Position numbers and translations under genes: made by a program. This document shows, in pieces, positions 22,055 through 30,499 of a stretch of 30,914 nt of DNA. Numbering within the stretch: position 1 is the stretch's first letter; every line of letters begins with the position of its first letter. The notes under the pieces were generated by a model. That model was not told the DNA's origin. It was given only the letters and a program-made list of their open reading frames with translations, and did no database searches. This DNA comes from Pontibacterium sp049603715 (GTDB lineage Bacteria > Pseudomonadota > Gammaproteobacteria > Pseudomonadales > Balneatricaceae), in the NCBI GenBank assembly GCA_049603715.1, contig JBMYSW010000034.1:1-30914 (forward strand), read 5' to 3'.

Positions 22055-22264
22055 ATGGCTCGTGTCACCGTTGAAGATTGTCTGGATAAAGTAGACAACC
22101 GTTTTGAACTAGTAATGGTTGCCTCTAAGCGTGCGCGTCAGTTAGCGACTCAAGGTGCCGATGCGCACGTTGAGTGGGAAAACGACAAGCCGACAGTTGT
22201 TGCTCTTCGTGAAATTGCCGAAGGCCACATCAACGCATCTGTATTGGATGAAATAGCCGACTAA
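22055..22264 (+). CDS. rpoZ: RNA polymerase omega subunit
   Basis: A 69-residue protein starting MARVTVEDCLDKVDNRFELVM, nearly the family consensus. The conserved core (ASKRARQL and KPTVVALREIAEG) is present. Omega helps fold the beta' subunit and forms part of one ppGpp-binding site on RNA polymerase, which links it to spoT next door. It is slightly shorter than the E. coli protein (91 residues) because the C-terminal tail is short. AAGAGG is well spaced. A strong terminator follows, so spoT is probably transcribed separately. Confidence 0.96.
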   Translation: MARVTVEDCLDKVDNRFELVMVASKRARQLATQGADAHVEWENDKPTVVALREIAEGHINASVLDEIAD

Positions 22265-22288
22265 CTTTAAGTATTGGTCGACTAGGAG

Positions 22289-22320
22289 CCTGCTTGTTTT
22301 GCGACAAGCAGGTTTTTTTT
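22289..22320 (+). terminator. Rho-independent terminator after rpoZ
   Basis: CCTGCTTGT (22289-22297) pairs with ACAAGCAGG (22304-22312) around a six-base loop, followed directly by eight Ts. It ends the gmk-rpoZ unit. The remaining 238 bases before spoT hold no gene; the spoT promoter must lie there, but no convincing box pair was found. Confidence 0.93.
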
Positions 22321-22558
22321 GGCCAAAATACCGCAGGCCCACATCACGGGATCTTGCTGATTTTGTTACCTATTTTAAGTTTTTAAGAAAAACGCCTCCC
22401 GCAGGTGCAAAAAACCGCGCCTAATTCACAATAAGGCTACCCGAAAGGCTCAAAATTAAGGTAGTCTCTGTACTTTGGCGAGCTAAAAACATACTCACAA
22501 CGTATTACTACTGAGTTGACTCGAAAAACTGGCTTTTGGGCTTTTTGCCGGAGAATTC

Positions 22559-24664
22559 ATGCCCACAATTGATGCGCTTTCACACCGTTTACTCGACTAC
22601 CTTGATATTGAAAAGGTAAACCAAGTTCGTCGTGCCTATTATTACGCCGAACAAGCGCATGATGGCCAAGCTCGCAAAAGTGGTGAGGCGTATATTACCC
22701 ACCCATTAGCGGCTGCCGACATTCTGGCAAAAATGCACCTCGATCACGAAAGCCTCATGGCTGCCATGTTGCATGACGTGATTGAAGACACGGCCATTAC
22801 CTACGAGGGTGTGGCGTCACAATTTGGCGATACAGTGGCCATGATTGTGGACGGTGTATCTAAACTGACTCACCTAGAGTTTGATACCAAAGCCGAAGCA
22901 CAAGCCGAAAACTTTCAAAAAATGGTGTTGGCCATGGCCCATGACCTTCGGGTTATTTTGGTTAAGCTGGCCGACCGACTCCATAACATGCGCACCTTGG
23001 GTGCGATGCCGCCTCACAAGCAACGCCTAAAAGCACGAGAAACCCTCGAAATTTACGCCCCTATTGCGCTGCGATTAGGCATGAAAGACTTTGAGGTGGA
23101 GCTTGAAGACCTCGCCTTTCGCGCCCATCACCCTTGGCGATTGCGCGTATTGCAAAAGCGCTTGTTAGAGGCGCGCCGTAAAAAGCAAAAAATGCTGTCT
23201 CGTATTGAGTCCGAAGTAAAAGCCAGCCTTGCTTCGGCTGGCCTCTTTGGCGATGTGTCGATTCACGAAAAGCACTTTTTTAGCATTTACAAAAAAATGG
23301 AGCGGGGCGTTCGCTTCCGCGACCAGCAAGACATCTTTAGTTTACGTGTGGTTACTAATACCGTAGACGACTGTTACCGCATTTTAGGTGCTGTGCACCA
23401 GCTGTATAAGCCAGTACCAAATCGTTTGAAAGACCATATCGCGATTCCTAAATCCAACGCCTACCAGTCGCTGCACACCAGTTTGTTTGTGCATCGTGGC
23501 ACCACCATCGATTTTCAGATTCGCACCAAAGAAATGGATGCAGTGGCGCGCCACGGTGTGGCCGAATACAGCCATTACAAAGCGTATGGCGACTCGGCCA
23601 GTGCCTTGGATTCTTACCAACGTAGCCAGCGCTGGATTGCTGGGCTTTTAGAGCTCAACCAGCGTTCGGGCGACTCGATGGAGTTTATCGAGAACGTTAA
23701 AAAAGACCTATTCCCCAGCGAGGTCTTTGTCTTTACCCCTAAAGGCCGTATCCACACCTTACCTGCCGGTGCTACGCCGGTGGACTTTGCCTACGATGTA
23801 CATACCGGTTTAGGCAACGAATGTGTTTCTTGTAAGGTGGATAACCGCTTAGCACCTCTCTCTGTACCTTTGGTAAACGGCCAGATGGTTGAGATTATTT
23901 CAACCAAAAGTGCCCAGCCAAACGCCGCTTGGCTTAATTTTGTTGTCACGCCAAAAGCGCGTATGGCCATTCGCCACTTCTTAAAGCATCAGCAACGTCA
24001 CGAGTCGATTGAGCTGGGCAAACGCCTACTGAATCAGTTTTTGGCGAAGTTTGGTTTGTCGCCAGACAACCTAGACGAAGAGGTTGTGGCCTCTTTGCTG
24101 ACCGAAACCCAATGTAAAACCATGGATGCGTTGTTTGAAGAAATTGGTTTGGGTAATCGTCAAGCCTTTGTTGTGGCGCGACGTATTAAAGGGTTAGAAG
24201 ATGGCGCCCATGCCAAAGAGGGCCCTGTGTCTATTAAAGGCGCTGCAGGCCTAGGTATTAGTTACGCCACGTGTTGTTACCCTGTTAAAGGTGACTCCAT
24301 TGTGGGCTACTTGGGGGGCGAAGGCAGCAAAGGCTTGGTGGTACACCGCAGCCGATGCCAAGCCCCTAAGCAAAGCAGCGATGAAGTGGATCGCTGTGTT
24401 TATGTCGCTTGGGAAGAAGAAGCCTTGTCTGAATATGCGGTTTCTTTGACCTGTGACGTGATGCCCATGCGTGGCACGCTAGCAGCGTTGGCGGGTGCGT
24501 TAGCGTCTGTTGATGCCGAAGCGTCAATGATTGATCTGACGGATGACGAAGGCGTACTCGCAAAAGCACATTTAATGCTTCGCGTAACCGACCGGGATCA
24601 CCTCATCATTGTGATGAAGGCCCTAAAAGGCCTTACCTGCGTCAACCGCATCGTTCGTGCTTAA
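22559..24664 (+). CDS. spoT: Bifunctional (p)ppGpp synthase/hydrolase SpoT
   Basis: A 701-residue RelA/SpoT-type alarmone enzyme. The hydrolase HD domain is intact: His48 in THP, the HDVIEDT motif with His72-Asp73 and Glu76-Asp77, and VKLADRLHNMRTL. The synthetase region has SIYKKM, DIFSLRVV and AIPKSNAYQSLHTSL. TGS (PSEVFVFTPKGRI, about 384-445), a zinc-finger-like region with the CC pair in YATCCYPVKGD, and a C-terminal ACT domain follow. Length equals E. coli SpoT (702). GGAGAA precedes the ATG. The usual gmk-rpoZ-spoT order is kept, but a terminator separates rpoZ. The stop overlaps that of the opposite iclR-type gene. Confidence 0.96.
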   Translation: MPTIDALSHRLLDYLDIEKVNQVRRAYYYAEQAHDGQARKSGEAYITHPLAAADILAKMHLDHESLMAAMLHDVIEDTAITYEGVASQFGDTVAMIVDGVSKLTHLEFDTKAEAQAENFQKMVLAMAHDLRVILVKLADRLHNMRTLGAMPPHKQRLKARETLEIYAPIALRLGMKDFEVELEDLAFRAHHPWRLRVLQKRLLEARRKKQKMLSRIESEVKASLASAGLFGDVSIHEKHFFSIYKKMERGVRFRDQQDIFSLRVVTNTVDDCYRILGAVHQLYKPVPNRLKDHIAIPKSNAYQSLHTSLFVHRGTTIDFQIRTKEMDAVARHGVAEYSHYKAYGDSASALDSYQRSQRWIAGLLELNQRSGDSMEFIENVKKDLFPSEVFVFTPKGRIHTLPAGATPVDFAYDVHTGLGNECVSCKVDNRLAPLSVPLVNGQMVEIISTKSAQPNAAWLNFVVTPKARMAIRHFLKHQQRHESIELGKRLLNQFLAKFGLSPDNLDEEVVASLLTETQCKTMDALFEEIGLGNRQAFVVARRIKGLEDGAHAKEGPVSIKGAAGLGISYATCCYPVKGDSIVGYLGGEGSKGLVVHRSRCQAPKQSSDEVDRCVYVAWEEEALSEYAVSLTCDVMPMRGTLAALAGALASVDAEASMIDLTDDEGVLAKAHLMLRVTDRDHLIIVMKALKGLTCVNRIVRA

Positions 24665-25431
24665 CTCTCTTCTTCGTTTACAAAGTTACTTAGCGTTTGA
24701 GCAACTTCTTGCATGGCCGGTACGTGCGATAGTAGGTCATCAAGACTGCGTCGAATGACTGGTGCATGAGTAAACAGGCATGCCAATAGCCTGCCGTCTT
24801 TGTCTTTTACCGGCACTGAGCAGGCGACCATCCCATCGATAAATTCTTCGTTATCAATACCCACACCGCTTTCACGAATCTCATACAAAGATGCCTTAAG
24901 CTTCGCAGGTGAGGTGATGGTGTTACGTGTGAGTTGCTCGAGCGATAAGTTTTCAACCACCCGATCCAAACGACTTTCACTAAGAGTGCTCAGGTACAGC
25001 TTGCCACTGGCCGTACACCAAATGGGTGTGCGGGTGCCAATGGGCAAGGTGATTTGCAGCGGCCAGTTACTTTGATAACGGTCGTAGTAGATCATCTCAA
25101 TTCCGTCAGGAATCGCAATACCGCAGGTTTCGCCAATCTCTGACGACAGCTTTTGCAAAATCGTTTTGCGAACCATTTTATAGCGGTTGCTGTAGAGCAC
25201 GCCTAACGAAATTTTATGCAAACGCGCATCGGGTAACAGGTTGCCGCGCATATTGGTTTGCAAATAACCACTGGCTTGCAGCTGCTGTAACAGTCGGTGA
25301 ATACTGGGCTTGGGAATGTCTAGCATTTCGGCCAAGTCGGCGGGACTCAAAGGTTGATCAGCGCAAGCAACTGCTTCGATGATTTCTAGTACACGTGTAA
25401 TAGATGAGCCTTTTTCTCTGCGTTCCGCCAT
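24661..25431 (-). CDS. IclR-family transcriptional regulator
   Basis: A 256-residue regulator. The winged helix-turn-helix is at about residues 10-70 (SITRVLEIIEAVA, SPADLAEMLDIPKPSIHRLLQQL). The IclR effector domain follows, with GTRTPIWCTASGKLYLS and SGVGIDNEEFIDGMVACSVPV. It is the last gene of the catabolic cluster, seven bases after the hydrolase gene, and is therefore probably its local regulator. IclR proteins often sense small carboxylates or aromatic acids. Its stop overlaps the spoT stop by four bases on the other strand (TTAA). Confidence 0.93.
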   Translation of the reverse strand: MAERREKGSSITRVLEIIEAVACADQPLSPADLAEMLDIPKPSIHRLLQQLQASGYLQTNMRGNLLPDARLHKISLGVLYSNRYKMVRKTILQKLSSEIGETCGIAIPDGIEMIYYDRYQSNWPLQITLPIGTRTPIWCTASGKLYLSTLSESRLDRVVENLSLEQLTRNTITSPAKLKASLYEIRESGVGIDNEEFIDGMVACSVPVKDKDGRLLACLFTHAPVIRRSLDDLLSHVPAMQEVAQTLSNFVNEEES

Positions 25432-25438
25432 AACAGTC

Positions 25439-26506
25439 CTAATTCAGCCAAAATTGGTTTACATGATTTGGATCGACCGTGTCGATTGTTGCATATCGCC
25501 ATTGAGGCGCGCGATCTTTATCGATCAATAATGCTCGCACACCTTCCACAAAATCACCAACGGCAAGGCTGGATATGGCCATATGAAGCTCCATGGCAAA
25601 CACCTCTTTTAGAGGAAGCCCTTTGCCGCGTTGAAGTTGCTGGTGGATGACCCAAGCAGCAAGAGGGCTGCCATATTCTAGGTTGGCTTTGGCTTTGTCC
25701 AGCCATTTATCTTGAGCGTCTATCGCTAAAATGCCATTGGCAACCGCTGTAATGGACCTGTTCTCGGTTGCCTCTTTGATAAGCGGGTAATGGCGTTCGC
25801 AATTCGATTGCATCTCAGCAAATTGAGCTACCGAAGCGCTTTGCAGTTTACTTAGCACTTGCTCAACGGCTTCGGGCGCGGGCATTTCCCAGTCGGCTTT
25901 CAGCAGTTCAGACACTAGTTGCTGAGTCTGTTCTGTCGCTATCATGTAATCCGCAAGGCCCAAGTAGGTGGCATCCTTAGCGTTCATAGGTGCGGCGGTT
26001 AAGCCTAGAAAAAGCCCCATACCTTGAGGTAACTGATTGAGAAACCAGCTGCCGCCGACGTCAGGAAAGAGCCCAATGGATATTTCTGGCATAGCCATAG
26101 AGGTCGTTTCAGTAACAATACGATGGCTACTGCCATTCATAAGCCCCATACCGCCACCGAGCACAATGCCATTGGCGATACAAATAATGGGTTTGGGGTA
26201 GTTATGAATGGTGAGGTCGAGTGTGTACTCTCGCTCAAAGAAGGTTTTACCTAGCTCTTCATTGCCTTGGCTCCATGTTTGGGTAATGGATACCACATCA
26301 CCACCGGCGCAAAACGCTTTCTCGATCACACTATCGAGCACAATGGCGACCACTTTCTCGTTGTTCTCCACCTCGTCAAGGTGCGCTTGTAGCAGGTCAA
26401 CCATTTCAAGTGTGAGTGCATTCAAGCTTTTGGGAGCGTTGAGCTTAATGACACTGACAATAAAGCCATCATGAGTCGAGTGGGATTCAAAAATAACCGG
26501 TTCCAT
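25439..26506 (-). CDS. 3-Hydroxyisobutyryl-CoA hydrolase (HIBCH type)
   Basis: A 355-residue member of the enoyl-CoA hydratase/isomerase (crotonase) superfamily, subgroup of 3-hydroxyisobutyryl-CoA hydrolases. It hydrolyses 3-hydroxyisobutyryl-CoA in valine breakdown and, in known members, also 3-hydroxypropionyl-CoA. Diagnostic parts are KAFCAGGDVV, IANGIVLGGGMGLMNGSSHRI (oxyanion hole) and MPEISIGLFPDVGGSWFL (catalytic Glu and Asp). Length exceeds that of simple hydratases (about 260), as expected for HIBCH. The ATG at 26506 has AGAGG five bases upstream. It is followed at seven bases by the IclR gene, and separated from mmsA by about 210 bases with a hairpin. Confidence 0.93.
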   Translation of the reverse strand: MEPVIFESHSTHDGFIVSVIKLNAPKSLNALTLEMVDLLQAHLDEVENNEKVVAIVLDSVIEKAFCAGGDVVSITQTWSQGNEELGKTFFEREYTLDLTIHNYPKPIICIANGIVLGGGMGLMNGSSHRIVTETTSMAMPEISIGLFPDVGGSWFLNQLPQGMGLFLGLTAAPMNAKDATYLGLADYMIATEQTQQLVSELLKADWEMPAPEAVEQVLSKLQSASVAQFAEMQSNCERHYPLIKEATENRSITAVANGILAIDAQDKWLDKAKANLEYGSPLAAWVIHQQLQRGKGLPLKEVFAMELHMAISSLAVGDFVEGVRALLIDKDRAPQWRYATIDTVDPNHVNQFWLN

Positions 26507-26667
26507 GCGCACCTCTGCAGAGTTAATGGAATAAGAAAGAGGCGCGGAAAAAACAGCAGGTAAATTTCTGGCCTCGGGGTTAGGTCACTTTGTTGCGCGA
26601 TAATGGTCTGCTATCACTCAAAGTGTCTGAAGTAGAGAATTAAATCAATGGGTCTTATGTGTAAGGG

Positions 26668-26706
26668 GCCGGTTTGCTTTTGCTTGGTAAGCAGCCACAA
26701 ACCGGC
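26668..26706 (-). terminator. Stem-loop downstream of mmsA
   Basis: GCCGGTTTG (26668-26676) and CAAACCGGC (26698-26706) are perfect inverted repeats, with a second inner stem (TGCTT/AAGCA) in the loop. It lies ten bases past the mmsA stop in its direction of transcription. No T-run follows, so it may attenuate transcription or protect the mRNA end rather than fully terminate. Confidence 0.55.
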
Positions 26707-26715
26707 ATGGGGACA

Positions 26716-28212
26716 CTATTTCAGTGTTGGCATTGAGAAGTTAACGCCTTCACGAACACCGGCTGAAGGCCAGCGCTGGGTAATGGTTTTACGTTTAGTG
26801 TAAAAGCGAACAGCGTCTGGGCCGTAAGCATGTAAATCACCGAACAAAGAACGCTTCCAGCCACCAAAGCTGTGGTAAGCCACAGGCACTGGCAGAGGTA
26901 CGTTAATACCGACCATGCCCACTTCAATATGGTCTGAGAAGTAACGTGCCGCTTCACCGTCACGGGTAAAGATACAGGTACCGTTGCCGTATTCATGAGC
27001 GTCGATCAGATCCATGGCTTGTTGCATGGTTTGTACGCGAATGACTTGCAGCACAGGGCCAAAAATTTCGTTTTGGTAGCTGTCCATTTCGGCTGTCACG
27101 TTATCGATTAGTGTGCCACCCACGAAGAAGCCTTCTTCGCCGCCTGGGACGTTAGGGTTACGGCCATCAACAACAATGGTCGCGCCTTGTGTCTCGGCGC
27201 TGTCGATGTAACCAACGACCTTATCGCGATGCTCTTTGGTGATGAGCGCACCAAAGTCGTTATTTGGGTTTGTTGGTTCGCCCACTTTGAGCGATTGCAT
27301 TGCCGCGGTCATTTTCTCAATCAAGGCATCACCGGCTTCGTCGCCTACCGCAACCGCAACCGACAAGGCCATGCAACGTTCGCCTGATGAACCGAAGGCC
27401 GCGCCTACCAATTGGTTTACTGCGTTATCCATATCTGCGTCAGGCATTACGATGGCATGGTTTTTAGCGCCACCGAGTGCTTGGCAACGTTTGCCGTTAG
27501 CGCTCGCGGTGCTGTAGATGTACTCAGCGATAGGTGTTGAGCCTACAAAGCTGACCGCTTTTACGCGTTTGTCGGTAAGTAGGGTATCCACTGCTACTTT
27601 GTCGCCGTTCACAACGTTAAGTACACCGTTTGGCAAGCCCGCTTCTTGCAGAAGGCCTGCAATGTACATCGTTGAGCTAGGGTCACGTTCTGACGGCTTA
27701 AGGATAAAGGTGTTACCGCAGGCAATTGCCATTGGGAACATCCATAAAGGCACCATCACTGGGAAGTTAAACGGTGTAATACCCGCAACCACACCTAATG
27801 GCTGGAACTCACTCCATGAGTCGATGCTTGGGCCTGCGTTTTTACTGTATTCGCCCTTAAGTAGCTCTGGAATGCCACACGCATACTCAACGTTTTCGAT
27901 GCCGCGCTGTAACTCACCGGCAGCGTCGTGACAAATTTTGCCGTGCTCAGCACCGATCAATTCGCAAATTTTATCCGCGTTTTGCTCTAGCAGCTCTTTA
28001 AAGCGGAACATGATACGCGCGCGTTTAATTGCTGGCGTATTGCGCCATTCTGGGTAAGCTGCTTGGGCGGCTGCAATGGCTTCTTCAACAGTGTCTACGG
28101 TAGCAAGAGCGACCTGAGTGTTGGTTTGGCCAGTAGCTGGGTTGTAGACCGCTTGGGTACGGTTGCTGTCTTCAATAAATTGGCCGTTAATAAAGTGTCC
28201 AATATGTGACAT
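26716..28212 (-). CDS. mmsA: CoA-acylating methylmalonate/malonate-semialdehyde dehydrogenase
   Basis: A 498-residue aldehyde dehydrogenase of the MmsA group. It oxidises methylmalonate semialdehyde to propionyl-CoA, or malonate semialdehyde to acetyl-CoA, with NAD and CoA and loss of CO2. Key parts are GVVAGITPFNFPVMVPLWMFP, the Rossmann glycines in SFVGSTPIAEYI, ALGGAKNHAIVMPDAD and the catalytic Cys in SSGERCMAL. The GGAKNH motif replaces the GGK(S/N)P of ordinary aldehyde dehydrogenases and is typical for MmsA. GAGGAA is well placed. It follows the alcohol dehydrogenase gene at 36 bases. DddC of DMSP/acrylate pathways belongs to the same family, so substrate is not settled. Confidence 0.95.
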   Translation of the reverse strand: MSHIGHFINGQFIEDSNRTQAVYNPATGQTNTQVALATVDTVEEAIAAAQAAYPEWRNTPAIKRARIMFRFKELLEQNADKICELIGAEHGKICHDAAGELQRGIENVEYACGIPELLKGEYSKNAGPSIDSWSEFQPLGVVAGITPFNFPVMVPLWMFPMAIACGNTFILKPSERDPSSTMYIAGLLQEAGLPNGVLNVVNGDKVAVDTLLTDKRVKAVSFVGSTPIAEYIYSTASANGKRCQALGGAKNHAIVMPDADMDNAVNQLVGAAFGSSGERCMALSVAVAVGDEAGDALIEKMTAAMQSLKVGEPTNPNNDFGALITKEHRDKVVGYIDSAETQGATIVVDGRNPNVPGGEEGFFVGGTLIDNVTAEMDSYQNEIFGPVLQVIRVQTMQQAMDLIDAHEYGNGTCIFTRDGEAARYFSDHIEVGMVGINVPLPVPVAYHSFGGWKRSLFGDLHAYGPDAVRFYTKRKTITQRWPSAGVREGVNFSMPTLK

Positions 28213-28236
28213 TGTGTATTCCTCAAATCGTGATTT

Positions 28237-28244
28237 TTGTTGTT
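28237..28244 (-). promoter_or_regulatory. AANAANAA (Hfq/Crc-type) motif before mmsA
   Basis: On the minus strand AACAACAA, within the A-rich stretch ACAAAACAACAAAAA, matches the AANAANAA motif. It lies in the 36-base gap between the alcohol dehydrogenase gene and mmsA, about 12 bases before the ribosome site. Catabolic genes are the usual Crc targets and crc is in this window. Confidence 0.4.
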
Positions 28245-28248
28245 TTGT

Positions 28249-29409
28249 TTAAGCCCAAAGCGACTCGTAGATTTCGATGATTTCATCTGCCGATGGCACG
28301 CGTGGGTTATTGCCCGGTGAGCCAGAAGCTAGTGCTTGCTGTGCCATGGTTTGCTTCACGTTCATAAACTCGTCTTGGTTAATGCCGAATTGAGCAACGG
28401 ATGGCACACCAAGCTCTTCGTTGAGTGCGTGAAGCTCTGCAATGAGTTTTTGATTAGCTGTGGCGGTATCGTCTTCATAAGACGCCACGCCCATGGCTTT
28501 AGCACAGTCGGCATAGCGTTCTGGCGCGGCATCTAGTGAGAACTGAGTGACCGCAGGCAAAAGCATGGCGTTTGATAGGCCGTGAGGTACGTGGAAAAAG
28601 GCGCCAATTGGGCGGCTCATACCGTGCACCATGGCAACTGAGGCATTCGAGAAGGCAACGCCCGCTAGGGTCGATCCCAGCATCATCGCTTCACGCGCGG
28701 GTTTGTCGTCACCGTTATGGAATACACGGCGCAAGTTCGGGCCAATTAAGCGCATCGCTTCTAAAGCTTGCGCGTCGCTGTAAGGATTCGCCTTTTTGCT
28801 AACGTAAGCTTCAATGGCGTGGGTCAGTGCATCAATGCCGGTATCGGCAGTAATGCGTGACGGCACGGTGCAGGTCAGTTTGTAATCGATGAGTGCGGCG
28901 ACGGGCATAAAACCTGTGCCCACACAGAGCATTTTCTCGTCGGTGGTTTCATCCGTAATAATGGTAAAGCGTGTTACTTCCGAGCCAGTGCCTGCTGTGG
29001 TAGGTACAGCAATAATCGGTAAGCCTTGTTCGTTAACGACGCGGGGGAACTTGTAGTCACGCATTTCGCCGTGGAACTTAGCCAAAATCGAAATCGCTTT
29101 GGCGCTATCAATTGGGCTACCGCCACCTAGGGCGATAATGCAGTCGTAGTTACCGGTTTCGGCTTTTTTTGCACCGGCCTGAATGGATTGGACGGTAGGT
29201 TCTGGTACGGTATCGTCAAAGACATCGCAAGGAATACCATGCTCTTCGAGGTTTGCGCGAATGGTTTCGGCATACCCCAAGCTCACCATTACCTTATCGG
29301 TAATAATCAAAGGGTACTGGCAGCCTAGGCTGGCAAGCACCTTAGGCATTTCCATGCATGCATCTTCGCCTACATGCATGATTCTTGGCAAAATTACCTG
29401 TGTAGACAT
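28249..29409 (-). CDS. Iron-containing (class III) alcohol dehydrogenase
   Basis: A 386-residue Fe-dependent NAD(P)-linked alcohol dehydrogenase. The nucleotide loop is GGGSPID at residues 95-101, followed by VPTTAGTGSEVT. Metal ligands are seen in DALTHAIEAY and VHGMSRPIGAFFHVPHG. GGAGAG precedes the ATG at 29409; an ATG at 29421 overlaps that site and is less likely. It lies between the TRAP permease (16 bases) and mmsA (36 bases), so it probably makes the semialdehyde that MmsA uses: 3-hydroxypropionate to malonate semialdehyde, or 3-hydroxyisobutyrate to methylmalonate semialdehyde. The pairing resembles DddB/DddC of Marinomonas. Substrate is inference. Confidence 0.93.
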   Translation of the reverse strand: MSTQVILPRIMHVGEDACMEMPKVLASLGCQYPLIITDKVMVSLGYAETIRANLEEHGIPCDVFDDTVPEPTVQSIQAGAKKAETGNYDCIIALGGGSPIDSAKAISILAKFHGEMRDYKFPRVVNEQGLPIIAVPTTAGTGSEVTRFTIITDETTDEKMLCVGTGFMPVAALIDYKLTCTVPSRITADTGIDALTHAIEAYVSKKANPYSDAQALEAMRLIGPNLRRVFHNGDDKPAREAMMLGSTLAGVAFSNASVAMVHGMSRPIGAFFHVPHGLSNAMLLPAVTQFSLDAAPERYADCAKAMGVASYEDDTATANQKLIAELHALNEELGVPSVAQFGINQDEFMNVKQTMAQQALASGSPGNNPRVPSADEIIEIYESLWA

Positions 29410-29425
29410 GTTGCTCTCCATATAT

Positions 29426-30499
29426 TTATTGTGAGTAGGCCATTGCGGGCAGCCAAAGCACGATGTTTTCCCAGTAGAAAACAACGGATAGCCCGAATAG
29501 CTGGATGAGAATGAACGGAATAACACCACGGTAAATGTGACCTAGGCTGATCCCCTCAGGGGCAACGCCCTTAAGGTAGAAGAGTGCAAAGCCAACAGGC
29601 GGTGTTAGGAAAGACGTTTGTAAGCAAACCGCAAATAGAATGGTGAACCACACCAGGTCAAACCCTAGGTCTACTACCACCGGTGCAACCAATGGCAGGA
29701 TGATGAGGGTGAGCTCAATCCAGTCTAAGAAAAAGCCCAAGACAAATGTCACGAGTAGGATGGTGATGACGATTCCGGTTGGGCTAAAAGGCAATCCGTG
29801 TAAGAAGCCTTCAATCATTTCGTCACCGCCAAGGCCACGTAGTACCAAAGAGAAGGCGGTTGCGCCGAGTAGCAGAGCGAAAATAAAGGCAGTGGTTTTA
29901 GTGGTACCGTGGCCAACTTCCTTGAAGACCGAAAGGTTTAAACGCTTTTTACTCAATGCCAGTAGCATGGCGCCGAGTGCACCTACACCAGCCGCTTCCG
30001 TCGGCGTTGCGATGCCAAAGAAGATAGAACCAAGCACTGCCAGAATGAGCATCAGCGTCGGTAGAATCGCTTTTATCACACCCCATACAACAGCAAACGA
30101 TAGTTTCTCGGTGCCTTGTGCGATAGGCGCATGACCTGGCTTAAAGAAGCCAACCGCAAAAATGTAGGTGACATAAAGCGTTGCTAGCAGTAGCCCTGGA
30201 AAGAGCGCACCTAAAAACAGGTCGCCAACAGACACCCCAATGCGATCGCCCATCATCACCAGCATAATGCTCGGTGGAATAAGGATACCCAAGGTACCGG
30301 TAGAGCAAACGGTCCCGCAAGCGAGCTCCTTGTTGTAACCATCACGAAGCATAAGTGGCACGCCGAGCACGGCAAGCAACACGACGGATGCGCCAATAAT
30401 GCCGGTGGAAGCTGCGAGCAGTAAGCCAACAAAGGTGACGGCTACGGCCAAACCACCGCGTACTTGGGGTACTGGGGACATCCCCACAAACGGTCGCAT
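29426..30499 (-). CDS. dctM: TRAP transporter large permease (DctM), 5'-truncated
   Basis: This frame encodes a TRAP-type large membrane subunit, which uses an ion gradient and a binding protein to import carboxylates or sulfonates. Family parts present: GLLLAASTGIIGASVV, CSTGTLGILIPPSIMLVMMGD, GIATPTEAAGVGALGAMLLAL and TSFLTPPVGFALFYLKG. Usual DctM proteins have about 425-450 residues; only 357 are left and about 80-100 N-terminal ones are missing. Residues 1-13 or so (MRPFVGMSPVP) do not look like DctM and seem to derive from the adjoining element. The likely break is near 30466-30474, so this is probably an inactivated gene. No dctP or dctQ gene is visible in the window. Confidence 0.8.
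   Translation of the reverse strand: MRPFVGMSPVPQVRGGLAVAVTFVGLLLAASTGIIGASVVLLAVLGVPLMLRDGYNKELACGTVCSTGTLGILIPPSIMLVMMGDRIGVSVGDLFLGALFPGLLLATLYVTYIFAVGFFKPGHAPIAQGTEKLSFAVVWGVIKAILPTLMLILAVLGSIFFGIATPTEAAGVGALGAMLLALSKKRLNLSVFKEVGHGTTKTTAFIFALLLGATAFSLVLRGLGGDEMIEGFLHGLPFSPTGIVITILLVTFVLGFFLDWIELTLIILPLVAPVVVDLGFDLVWFTILFAVCLQTSFLTPPVGFALFYLKGVAPEGISLGHIYRGVIPFILIQLFGLSVVFYWENIVLWLPAMAYSQ

Noticed and set aside
29426..30134. Plus-strand open frame across dctM (29640-30134)
   Set aside because: Lys/Ser/Pro-rich antisense shadow of a membrane protein gene.
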